From Liolophura sinensis (taxonomy: Eukaryota; Mollusca; Polyplacophora; Chitonida; Chitonidae): 64,000 nucleotides of DNA. This document shows, piece by piece, positions 34,700-64,000 of the stretch. The stretch's first letter is position 1, and every line of letters starts with the position of its first letter. Location of the stretch: NCBI RefSeq assembly GCF_032854445.1, contig NC_088301.1, positions 53,059,187 through 53,123,186 on the forward strand. Direction: 5' to 3'. Below the pieces are notes generated by a model, which saw nothing but the letters and a program-made list of their open reading frames with translations, did not search any database and was not told the DNA's origin. The position numbers and the translations under genes were made by a program.

Positions 34700-34778
34700 T
34701 GTCGTCTGCTATTTCATTACCCATGGTCCTTCTCGCGCAAGCGCACACGGAAGCTTTTGTTCATACGCGAAATTCAAC
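34700..34778 (+). promoter_or_regulatory. KDM7 core promoter / 5' UTR
   Basis: A GC-rich pocket just before the KDM7 start contains CGCGCAAGCGCAC at 34734-34746, close to the NRF1 consensus, immediately followed by an ETS-like ACGGAAGC. There is no TATA box. This is the pattern of a housekeeping-type animal promoter. The sites are consensus matches only. Confidence 0.5.
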
Positions 34779-54573
<19,795 letters not shown>

Positions 54574-56660
54574 CGACTCACAGTAATGCACATCACCTTT
54601 CACATTTTTTATGTCAGCATCTCATGATTCAACTTAATGCTTATAAGGTCTTAAAAAAACTGTTTCATAGTTTTGTATACCTCCATAGCCATTGTCAGGG
54701 CATCTGTTACATCCTCCTACACAAAGCTGATTCTGTTTTACCTGTCTGTATATTTTCTTTCATCTCTTTTAGCAAATGTGTTAAACACTTACACAAAAGA
54801 TACCTTATTTTGTGAAGCCACGGTTTTCATTTCCATTTTCTTTTTTCTTTTAACTTTTTTTTCCTAAGCAATCTCTTTTAATCTGCATTGTGTCTGAAGC
54901 TGAATTCTTGAAAGACATTCAGCGTAGATCATTTATGCAGACGAACTTCAATTACATCACATATGTTTGCATTCATCACATCTTGCTCCATGTCTCTTTT
55001 AATGACCATGGTGAAGTAAATGCAATATCCAACCCTTCCATGAAAAATCGTACATGTGCTATTTGTAACATTTGATCATGTTAAGGTCATTTATTTTGTG
55101 TGTGTTTGTGCATTACAAAAATTTTTTTTTTTTTTTTAATTTTAATTTTTCAATATGGTTGGTTATTAAAACAATCTGGGAATATGTACTTATATGAATG
55201 AGCAAGCCAAATTTTGTATAGAAGAGTTATTACACACTGAGCGTGAAGGCATGTAAAGGCATATGATCTTGATAAACATAGGCAGCATTATGTAGTCTAC
55301 ACTGTTTTCTGTCGTGTAGTACATTCAAGTCAGAATGAACCATTTTGAGATAAAGTTGAAATTGGTTTAATATGTATTTTTGTCATGAGGTAAGACTAAT
55401 ATCAAAGTTATATGCTAAGTACATGTATGCCATGCATTATAGTTACTGAAGATGTTTCTTTATTGTATATATAAATATATATGTATACATTGATATATTT
55501 ATTCTTGTAAATAGAAATGTTGTCTTGACAGTATAGACTTACTGTATATGGTACATATTTGTTGATTCCTTCAGGTGGTTTTGATTTGTTGGATTGTTGG
55601 CAGGAAGATGCAAGTGATGAGCTAAGATATGAATGAACAACGGAATAGAGAACACACATTTAATCGTGGTCATGATGCAAACTGTTTTAAACTGTCTAAT
55701 AAACTGCATTCTTTTGGAAGCAAAGTCAACATTATATTTTACTGAGAAGTTTTATGTAAGATGTTATGAGAGAATAGGTCATTCAAGTATTGGTGTAGGT
55801 CCAAGTATCATAGCTGGCGTTGTTTGTCAGGTACAGGTTAAGGGGAGACTTATACATTGATTGTGTAGAAGGTTTCCATGTTTGGCCCCCCCCCCCCCAC
55901 CCCCCCAAAAAAAAATTTGCAGTGCAGTAGGGAAAGCACTTCCCTCCAAGGTTATTCCTTTGTAACCAGTTCATCCAAGGTGTTCCCGTGGAATGATATT
56001 CTACCAGTGTTGATTTGTACACTCTGGAACGCAGACTGTCCATCGGCTAATTAACCTGATCAGGTTACGGACTAGCCCATTTGCTAACCAGTCAATTGGT
56101 TTGTATATGCATGTCTCGTCTGTGTTAGAGAATTCTGAAGTATCATCTGGCGCGTGGAGATTGCACTAAAATGATGTAAATTTGTGGTAATATCTGTATG
56201 AAAGGTTACTTAACCAACGAAGATACATCAAAAGAGGCAGGCCCAGAATGTCCGATTGAATGTGTCATAAAAGGTCATTTATTTGCACAAACTGCTACAT
56301 GTATGTATGTATTTTCATATTTACATCAATGAATTGTAACAAATATGAGACTTCCATATGTCCTACTCTATATGCATTCTGGATTATTTCAAATAGGCCG
56401 TATACGTCATCTTCCATTTTATCAGTGAATTATGCATGTGGGAAGTGTACATGTAAGACACGCACTCAAACAAGATAGTTTTCATATGCCAAATGTTAAA
56501 CCCTTGTGTGTGCTGTGACATTGATGCAGTTGATAGTATCACTTGTTGTTAATGGAAATGCCATGCTTTCTAGAATACACCTATCATTCATTGGTTTAAA
56601 GAATTTATATAATGTAACATTTCTTGTACTCTATAGTAATACATGTAGGCCATATCCTAA
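54574..56660 (+). other. KDM7 3' UTR and downstream
   Basis: AT-rich region after the KDM7 stop, with no further coding signal. AATAAA at 55698-55703 is one candidate polyadenylation signal; later ones also exist. A C-rich run followed by A-rich sequence lies at 55885-55917. Confidence 0.4.
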
Positions 56661-56667
56661 CGTGAAC

Positions 56668-56880
56668 TGGTCGTGGCCAAGTGGCTAAAGAGCTGGTCTT
56701 TCAATCGCAAGGACACATGAGGTACTTGTTCCTGGCCTTGGACAGGGATTTTGTATATTCCCCTGCATTCACTGTTGGTGACAACAAGCGATCGACTATG
56801 GTTGTATGGCCATTAGTGCAGTCTATCATTTGTTAAAGACAACTTTTCTTAAACCAACAAATACTATAAATAAATACTTG
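56668..56880 (+). mobile_element. tRNA-derived SINE, third type
   Basis: Head TGGTCGTGGCCAAGTGGCTA with box A TGGCCAAGTGGC at 56674-56685 and AGAGCTGGTCTTTCAATCGC, resembling a tRNA D-arm and anticodon region. The body includes GGACAGGGATTTTGTATATT and CAACAAGCGATCGACTATGG, and the end is AT-rich with AAATAAATA. A box B is not clear. Confidence 0.55.
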
Positions 56881-59860
56881 CATGTACATGTAAGAGCACA
56901 AATAACCTCCCCATATTCTTCTAAGGGGTAAAAATGGCCTTAAATATACAGCTTCGTTAGCTGGCAGCCCGAAATTAATAAGCTGAGACAACAAGTGGTC
57001 AGGGACGTAGTCTGTGAGTGCTGTTAAAATAATTATTGATGGGATGGGGCGTAATAGGATATTAAGACTTCGCTCCAATTTTTACCTAAGGCACTGACTT
57101 CCAAATATGCAAATCAACCATTGTAAATACATGATGGTAGTATGCCTCAGAAAGAAAAAATAGCTTTTATTACTTTCTATGGGTTAGCTTAAATACTAAA
57201 CATTTACAATCATTGTTTATCAGGTTTGTTCTGTAAATGCTTTAAGACAGTCTGCTGGAATAGTATTAGTAAATTGTTCTATACTGTGATGATATACTGT
57301 GCTGTTATGCAGCAAAATAATAAAATTCAGTAGTTGTTTTCAGCAGAAAAAACATTAGCTCTTGTTTCTGGGGATATTGCGAAGGCACCTGTCCGTGTTT
57401 GACGTAATTTTATGAGCAAAATGTCACACAACTAATCAAATAACATTGTTCAAAGCAGGTACATACTGTCTTACTATTATCACCTTGGTCTGATTCATTT
57501 TTGAAGAACATTGTTTTATATTTTCTGTTTTTTTTTTTTTTGTTTGTTTTTTTTTTTCACCTTATGCAGATTTTTGACTTTAAGGAAATTAAGGCTGGGT
57601 TTGAGTGTTACACAGTCATGTGTGAATTAGGAACTAGGCTATATGTATGATGTGTTTCTTGGAATTCCAAATAAGTACTGCAGTAATTACTGATCACACA
57701 GTCTCTAATTACACTGTAAAAATCAAGCTAGTGGACAGCTGGTGATGATAGACTTGCGCTCAGTTTGGATTGGTTTGTAGAGCCAGTTTGAAGAAAATTT
57801 AAGTTAAAATATAGAACTGATTTTGGTTTAAGATGACAGCAAAAATGAATTCTGAACATTTTGCTTAATATATCATTATTTTCTGACGAGATCGCTTTCG
57901 TGAAGAGGTCAATGCAACACTCACAAGATCATTTAAAATGTTTATTTCCTGTATCTTTCCTCTTTTTCAGTTTTCCAGAGAAGAGAATTTAAAATTTTCA
58001 AGTTCACTTGTAATAGATTAAGACTTTGACTTTGATCATAGTTTAAATTAATCAGTTTAGTTGCAAGCCTTTGAACTACTTCAAGACAAAATGTTTCTTG
58101 TTGATAGAAGTTATTCTCTGTAGAATTTCAGTGGAAGACATTGTACGAATTGTCATTATTATATGGATGGAAGGCATGGCTATGTAAATGGCATTTTGTT
58201 ATCCTGTTTACAAAACACATGTTCACATATACTTTATTCTCTGCCAGAAGCCATGGCTACTGTTTCGAAATAACGAATGTGTTCATCTGGTTGCTGTGTA
58301 AATAGTCGTTGTAATAATACCTTCTCAGTTCTCAAGAAACCAGCAATAAACTGTGTATGAATGACTTGTTCCCATTCCCCAGGATTTCCGATCCAATTTG
58401 TAAATTTTGATTCTTTCATTGCAATTAGTTGAACCATAAGAAATTTTCATTGTTTTGGTACTGATTGTTGTCAGGTTAATTTGTAGGTCATGGCATGCTG
58501 CAAATATATGAACCCATATATTATTCTCTATATTAATGTTTGATCAAGAAACAAGATGAGCTTTATACAAGGGGAAAATGGCCAGTTTCTCTTTCTTTTT
58601 TCTTTTTTTTGTATTTTGTGGAAGTACATTTTTCCCCCACTTGAAGTCATGTTGAGCTGCCTACACGAGGAAAACTGCTTAAAACTTATAATTGATATGA
58701 AGAAAATTTATAGGTATAATAAATGAAGGGTAATTTTTGACATAACCAGTAAATTAAGAATTTAAACATTATTCCCATCATTTCTAACTATACCAGATTA
58801 AGTTGTTTTTCTATTCAGATGTGTTTCCGTCCACAGTAAAAATGTTTATTGTGAGTAGGTATATTTAGTTTTTTGTTGAATAATATGAAAAGAAAGATCG
58901 GGGTACGCAGAAAGAGTTTTATGAAGAATGACCAGGAAAATAGTGGCACCATAGCTTACGCTCCATTGAAGGCCTGTGTTGCTGATGTGAAGATACACTG
59001 ACTGAGGCTCTGGCCTTGAGGTAAATTTATCAGGTTTTAGGAGAATAACATTGTGCTGTCAGTTGTGAGAGAATAAGTTTTTTTTTTCTCTTCAGCAATT
59101 CTAGTGTGGTTAAATGGTTTATGACAGCACATTTGGTGGTACTAACCCTATGAGTTTGGGATTCAAGGAACCTACCGTTTTTAGTGCCATTTTGCATATG
59201 TCAGCGTTTTAATACAAGGTTATATCTGTTCCTTTATAGTGGACAAACATATTACTGAACATGCTTCAGAATAAAAACGGGGGGTTTCTGATCTTAGTTA
59301 AGCAGTGTAGATTTACTTATCTTTTATCAATATCATCATTTTTGTTTTAACATTGTTCAACAGATGAGAAATTGAAAACAGAAATAACACACTTGAAAAT
59401 ATAACATGTATGTATCCAATATATATAATATATATCAATATATATGTTGAGTTAGTGTTGTTTTCACTTAATGTGAGTATATTTGTCCTGACAAACGTTG
59501 AAGATCCCAGCTACATAAAGCGAAAACCTTCAGCGTTTGGTGTCCACAAAGTGTGTCAATTATAATGATTATAGTCCCATGTACGTTGTCCGTGCCATTG
59601 TTACCTCGGTGCCCTTATACATGAATAGATTTACTAAAAATGCGGACCTTTTAGTTCCTAATTGAATAGAAGAAATTTTCTTCCGGCGAGAGACTTTGTT
59701 TACACACAACGTCGCCATTGGTCCACTTCATTTTCAGTCTTCAGCAATCTATACTTACACCAAATTTCATGAAAGTTTTGCTTTTTTGCATGAACAGACA
59801 GAGGTTGAACAGAAAGTGTGTCACTGTATATCTACTACAACATTTTTAAGATGATTCTCT
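56881..59860. other. Intergenic spacer
   Basis: No gene recognised. A T-rich run lies at 57528-57556. The only unusual open frame is 58234-58437 on the minus strand, listed separately. Confidence 0.45.
58234..58437 (-). CDS. Unexplained 67-residue ORF
   Basis: An ATG-started frame of 67 codons. Its composition looks protein-like: mixed charged and hydrophobic residues, including KESKFTNWIGNPGEWEQVIH and FIAGFLRTEKVLLQRLF, unlike the low-complexity frames around it. It has an in-frame stop shortly before the ATG and I see no good splice sites linking it to other exons. It could be a terminal exon fragment, a retrocopy remnant or chance. I do not recognise the family. Confidence 0.2.
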   Translation of the reverse strand: MVQLIAMKESKFTNWIGNPGEWEQVIHTQFIAGFLRTEKVLLQRLFTQQPDEHIRYFETVAMASGRE

Positions 59861-59861
59861 T

Positions 59862-60025
59862 CATGCTGTCGTGCTGACTTCCTCTCCGTCCGTGCGTGGG
59901 AAGGTCTGACAGCAACCTGCAGATTTCCCCTGGGCTCCGTCGGGTTTCCTCCTTTCATAATGCCGGCTGCCGTCGCATAAGTGAAATATTGCGGCGTAAA
60001 ACACCTGTCAAATAAATAAATATAC
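59862..60025 (+). mobile_element. SINE copy, 5'-truncated
   Basis: Main SINE family: CTTCCTCTCCGTCCGTGCGT, GGGAAGGTCTGACAGCAACC, CATAATGCCGGCTGCC, GTGAAATATTGCGGCGTAAA and a CAAATAAATAAATA tail. The tRNA-like head is missing. The TA microsatellite starts about 45 bp after its tail. Confidence 0.75.
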
Positions 60026-60067
60026 CTTCAAGCAGATGCATAGTTACATGTCGAATTATTTGTACGG

Positions 60068-60069
<2 letters not shown>

Positions 60070-60131
<62 letters not shown>
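60070..60131. repeat. TA microsatellite
   Basis: About 31 perfect TA units. It creates open frames of alternating Tyr-Ile on the minus strand that are not genes. Confidence 0.97.
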
Positions 60132-60135
<4 letters not shown>

Positions 60136-61700
60136 AAATTTCGATCTGTGAATTTCAGCATCATGCAAAGGTGTATGAGAAGATGTATATGGAAGCACAA
60201 CTGATGCTCCCGTAAAAACCCTCGGAATATTATCGTGAAGCTCAGAACTATTTCTTGTATTCATCGTTTGTAATTTTTAGCTTTCCTCTGTACTTGACCT
60301 GGATAGAGTATTGACATTGGGGTGGCCCATAACCGGGCGAGCTACAAATATGTGCATACAGGTTCTAAATTTCTGAATTCTTGCCAACCACACAAATGAG
60401 CCGTTTCCTTATTGTATATATATATGTAGCAAGGACAAAAAAATCAAGAAAAAGGAAATGAATCCGTGAAAAATAATAAATACATATAGACCAATCCACC
60501 ATATAACTTTATGTATGAGGAAACGCGAGACTTGTGATATTTCCTGATCACAGTTTTTGTGATTTCAAATGTGCCTTTATAATTTAGAACGCTGCGTTTT
60601 TTCTTCGTGGAATGGACGTGGTTTTTATACTGAATATATCAGTTTGATTAGGAGTCGATGCATTTTACGTGTGTGTCATAATTCTTGTGAAATCGTTGTT
60701 TTTGTTGTTTTTCTTAGCTGTCAGAGATTCATATAGAAAAGGAGATACATTTAAAAGAAAGAACAATGGATTGTCCATTTTAAACTTGCTCGAATCGCCT
60801 TGGGCGGGATTGAACCCCTTGTATTGGCGCACGCTTTACTCGAAGACAACTTGGGGCTTGCCACATGTGTCGCATTTCATTGTACTTTCACCACGGTTAG
60901 TTATAGTAGATACAGCTTTAGTGTGCAAGGTAAACATATACGTTCGTGTTGTCTAAGAGCTGTACTAATTATAAGGTTCGAAAATTTTAGTCGCTGATTA
61001 ATAGAGCGTATAGGTTCGGTGAGCATGAGAGCCGACACATCTTCACTTTAATGTACGCATAGCTCCTTCGCTTATAATGTCGCATTGAGATTAACCTGGC
61101 AGTATAACCTTGAATTAGCGTGACGAGTGAAAGTTTGGACAACTGCAATTAATTAAAAGACCATCATGCGACCTTCTTGCATCCGCAAACCGTCTTGCAA
61201 GTGTGTCGAAAGTTTGCTCTGTACATAACCACCAGTGTTAGGTGAGTTTCACACAAATAATTACAGGATAATTCTTGATACCACCTGTGTGCCTTGGATT
61301 GGCATTGTTACATTGACAGTAACTGATACCTGTCCTTAAAGGTATTATTTTTATTGGTAGTTCTTACATGTAAAGAGCTTTGTTATTGTCTACTTGCATG
61401 GTTTCCAATGTCGTCCTATTATATGGGTGCTCTATGCCTAGAATGGCTCATCTGTATGTTATGCTTTTTTTTTGTAATCGGATCTTTGTCCTTTGACTGC
61501 GCTAAGATAATCAGCCTATACTTTTGCTTGGCCCAGGAAAACAAACAAAAACGTTCTCCTCATGACTAATTGTAAGAGTGAAATGTATAACTTTGTTTTT
61601 AACAATGTATATGTATGTCAGTGTTAATTTTGCTTCCATGGTCTGAAAACGCTCGCCAAATTGAATACAGATATCTCTAAAGAGCATACATACGTCTACA
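60132..61700. other. Intergenic spacer
   Basis: No gene recognised. At about 60800-60825 the minus strand reads GGGGTTCAATCCCGCCC, a box-B-like motif, but no partner box A or tRNA fold was found. Confidence 0.4.
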
Positions 61701-61724
61701 CGTACCTCAATTATATATGTTAAT

Positions 61725-62440
61725 GAACTTTAGGTTGCAAACTGAATTGATCTGAAGGTCAAGGTCATGCAGAAATCTAAAGTTTTGGAGAAAAATTGCT
61801 TGTTCAAATACACCAAGTTTTCAACCTTTTCAGTCACTGCGGATACATGTGTCTTCATTTCATATGTGGGGCCATATAGGCCTGTGATATTTGTTTCATT
61901 CGTGTCATATTGAGGTTATTGGTCAAGGTCACTTTAAAGGTCACTCATGTCCTACAAGTCTTGGTACCAAGTTTGTGAGGTAACGATTATTTCAAATTTA
62001 CATATATCATCTCCAAACTAAGGTTGCGAACTGAAAGACTTTTGACAAATCTTAGTCTAAAAGTCGAGGTAGTGAAGAAGTTTAAATTTTCGGGGAAAAG
62101 TGCATTATTCAAATTTTCTAAGTTTCCCGCTCTTCAATGAGACAGCGTGTTTGCATGCACAATGTGTTTCTTCTTTCCATATTTGTTATGGGGATGTTGT
62201 GTAATATAGAGGTTAAAGGTCCAGGACACTGAAAGGTCACTTATGTGCTAAAATTCATGTTCCCAGGTGTTCGAGTAGAAAGTTATTTCAAATTTTAGAA
62301 AACTTGGTGTATATCATAACTAAATATACAACATCGAAATCTGCTTATTTTCTACAGTTGCAAGAGTATATCATCTCTACGTTAAAGTTGCAAACTGGAT
62401 AACTTTGGACAAACATTGATATCATGCAGAAGTTGAACCA
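61725..62440. repeat. Diverged long tandem repeat, about 290-360 bp period
   Basis: Three partial units share an opening phrase: AGGTTGCAAACTG at 61732, AGGTTGCGAACTG at 62021 and AAGTTGCAAACTGG at 62385. Between them the first two units also share AAAGGTCACT.ATGT, GTTATTTCAAATTT or GATTATTTCAAATTT, and ATATCATCTC. Divergence is high and no coding signal is kept. Confidence 0.6.
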
Positions 62441-63249
62441 TCTGAGGCCTGCCTTCATGTTTGTCACTGATAAACACATTTTCCGTATACAGTGGAGGTT
62501 TTTTAACCGATCATTTTTTAATTCAATTTCCTAAACTATCGCCAAAAGTGCCGGCCTTAAATTGTCACAAACCATTCAAAAGAAAAACAGTGTGCGCACG
62601 GGAAATATAAAAGAGATATGTTTGTGTAGGTGGCTATAGGGAAGATGCAAATTTCCAGGTGGAGAATTTGGCGAAGGGATACGTCTTTGATGATCTGAAG
62701 TCCACTTTGGCGAGTCTAGCATAGCAGTGTCAAACTACGGAACACGTTGAAAGTCTCCCTGCCGCGAGCTTCGACGTCGATCAGGCGATCACCGCCATTC
62801 TTCAAATAGAAGACAACTTGATTGTTTTACATAATTTCACATGACCTTCCCAAGCTTTTCGTTCCCTTTGTATGCTGTTTTCATTTTTTTTTTCGAACCC
62901 TTGGATCATCCCAATTTTCTTTTTGAAGATGGTTTGCAGAAGCTTATGCTGATCTGATTTGATCATGTTTTGATATGATATGCTGCTAGCTTTTGAAAAA
63001 ACACATTGTTAACGTTCATGGTCATTAACATTTAAATGTTTTGTCTGCAAGGAACATTCCTAGTAGCCACTGTGATATCGTTTCCGCCCGAGATTTTCAA
63101 CAAATCAGGAAAAGACCTCAGTTGGATGTTTTTTTTTAACAAAGCCATTAAATTAATATTTGATAATATCTTTTTCTGGCGTTATACATCTACGTGCACG
63201 CCACATTTTTGATATTCAGTACTTTGAAAATATCAATTATTTAATTGTT

Positions 63250-63535
63250 ATTTATTTGTTTAACGTCATATTCGAGAAGTCATCTTCTCATATGTACGGT
63301 GATTGTTAGTTTAATGGGTCAATGAAACCAGGGTGCCCAGGATGAACCACTGACCTTTAGCAAGTTTCCGACGAACTTTCCCACGGGTGACTCAAGGCTT
63401 TGTTGGCTTGCTGACGTAATCACTTATTATCCCTAAGGCTTAGTGGACAATGGCAGCGGGGAAGATACGATTTCCCTGCCTAGGTCCAGGAGTGAACCCT
63501 CAACTGGTGTGCCAACGGTTGCATGAGTGCATATC
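63250..63535 (-). mobile_element. Possible inverted SINE-like element, another family
   Basis: Plus strand reads TTTATTTGTTTAACGTCATA at the tail end, then CCAGGGTGCCCAGGATGAAC, TTTCCCACGGGTGACTCAAG and, toward the head, a complement box B in GGAGTGAACCCTCAACTGGT. The layout resembles the main SINE family but the sequence differs. No second copy is present in the window. Confidence 0.4.
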
Positions 63536-64000
63536 GTGCGAAATCTTCGTTTATATACATCAGCAAAATATTCGTGTTGTGAGAAATGCTCGCTGTGGAT
63601 AAATTAAGTTCAAACTTGGTAATGCTCTTCTTTTGCTCGTGAGACATGCGGTTGTAGTATAAATATTATAATATTTATACACATATGTGATACAAACACC
63701 AAATAAACCTCACTCAATCATGAGTTGTTGTACGTTGCAGGACTGTTTCTTTTTTCTCCATATGCTGCAAGTATCCTTTCACGTTCACAATTATCGTGCT
63801 AATCTTTAAATTAAATAGTTTAACCTGCCTCAGGAGAGTAATTTGTCTCTTTAAGTAAAAGGCTACTGGCTTCTTAGGCCGGTTTTAGATGCAGACCCCG
63901 CTTGTCGGGAATGCGTCAGCCTGATGTTTCGAGGCTGCCCCAATCCAAGAAACACAAACATACAACATTCCGATCTAAGGCCTAAAGCTGGGCATAAAGA

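Noticed and set aside
59955-60264. Minus-strand ORFs with Tyr-Ile runs
   Set aside because: Direct translation of the TA microsatellite and a SINE end.
60800-60825. Box-B-like GGTTCAATCCC on the minus strand
   Set aside because: No box A at the right distance and no cloverleaf; too weak to call a tRNA or SINE.

Overview
The window is nuclear DNA from an animal: intron-rich genes with GT-AG splice sites, long AT-rich spacers, minisatellites, a decayed LINE and many copies of a tRNA-derived SINE. The repeat style (SINE ending in a CAAATAAATAAA-type tail, LINE with an ATTC-type tail) and the gene sequences suggest a marine lophotrochozoan, most likely a mollusc. That assignment is inference. 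All exon models below were built by hand from reading frame, splice sites and family resemblance, without transcripts.

Four host genes are supported. (1) 1449-4461, minus strand: the 5' part of an ataxin-7 (ATXN7) gene, a SAGA deubiquitinase-module subunit, running off the left edge. (2) 4868-13778, plus strand: a complete eight-exon THOC7 gene (THO/TREX mRNA-export complex). It is head-to-head with ATXN7 across about 400 bp, an arrangement I recall also from human 3p14. (3) 26099-29166, minus strand: a complete three-exon TMEM26 gene (multi-pass membrane protein). (4) 34779-54573, plus strand: a complete KDM7/PHF8-type histone demethylase in 21 exons, with an intact PHD finger, intact JmjC iron and 2-oxoglutarate residues, and the conserved C-terminal motif. 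ATXN7 and KDM7 both act on chromatin and THOC7 on mRNA export, but their closeness need not mean joint function.

The rest is repeat-rich. 480-905 holds a broken ZNF862/hAT-like transposase relic. 6730-7777 is the 3' end of a LINE with an ATT tail, next to a SINE with a clear 18-bp target-site duplication. 15100-16690 is a 36-bp minisatellite split by an inverted-repeat insert. 16945-20903 is a nearly full-length but frameshifted LINE of the Jockey/I superfamily (ORF1 end, endonuclease, reverse transcriptase, RNase H, ATTC tail). 23640-24300 is a 39-bp minisatellite. KDM7 intron 2 carries a 32-bp minisatellite and TMEM26 intron 1 a 130-bp tandem duplication. The last 9 kb has no gene I can recognise; it holds SINE copies, a long TA microsatellite, a diverged ~300-bp tandem repeat and one unexplained 67-residue ORF.

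No prokaryotic system, CRISPR array or new gene cluster is present. The most interesting points are the ATXN7-THOC7 bidirectional pair, the inverted SINE pair in a THOC7 intron, and the minisatellite with an inverted-repeat insert.
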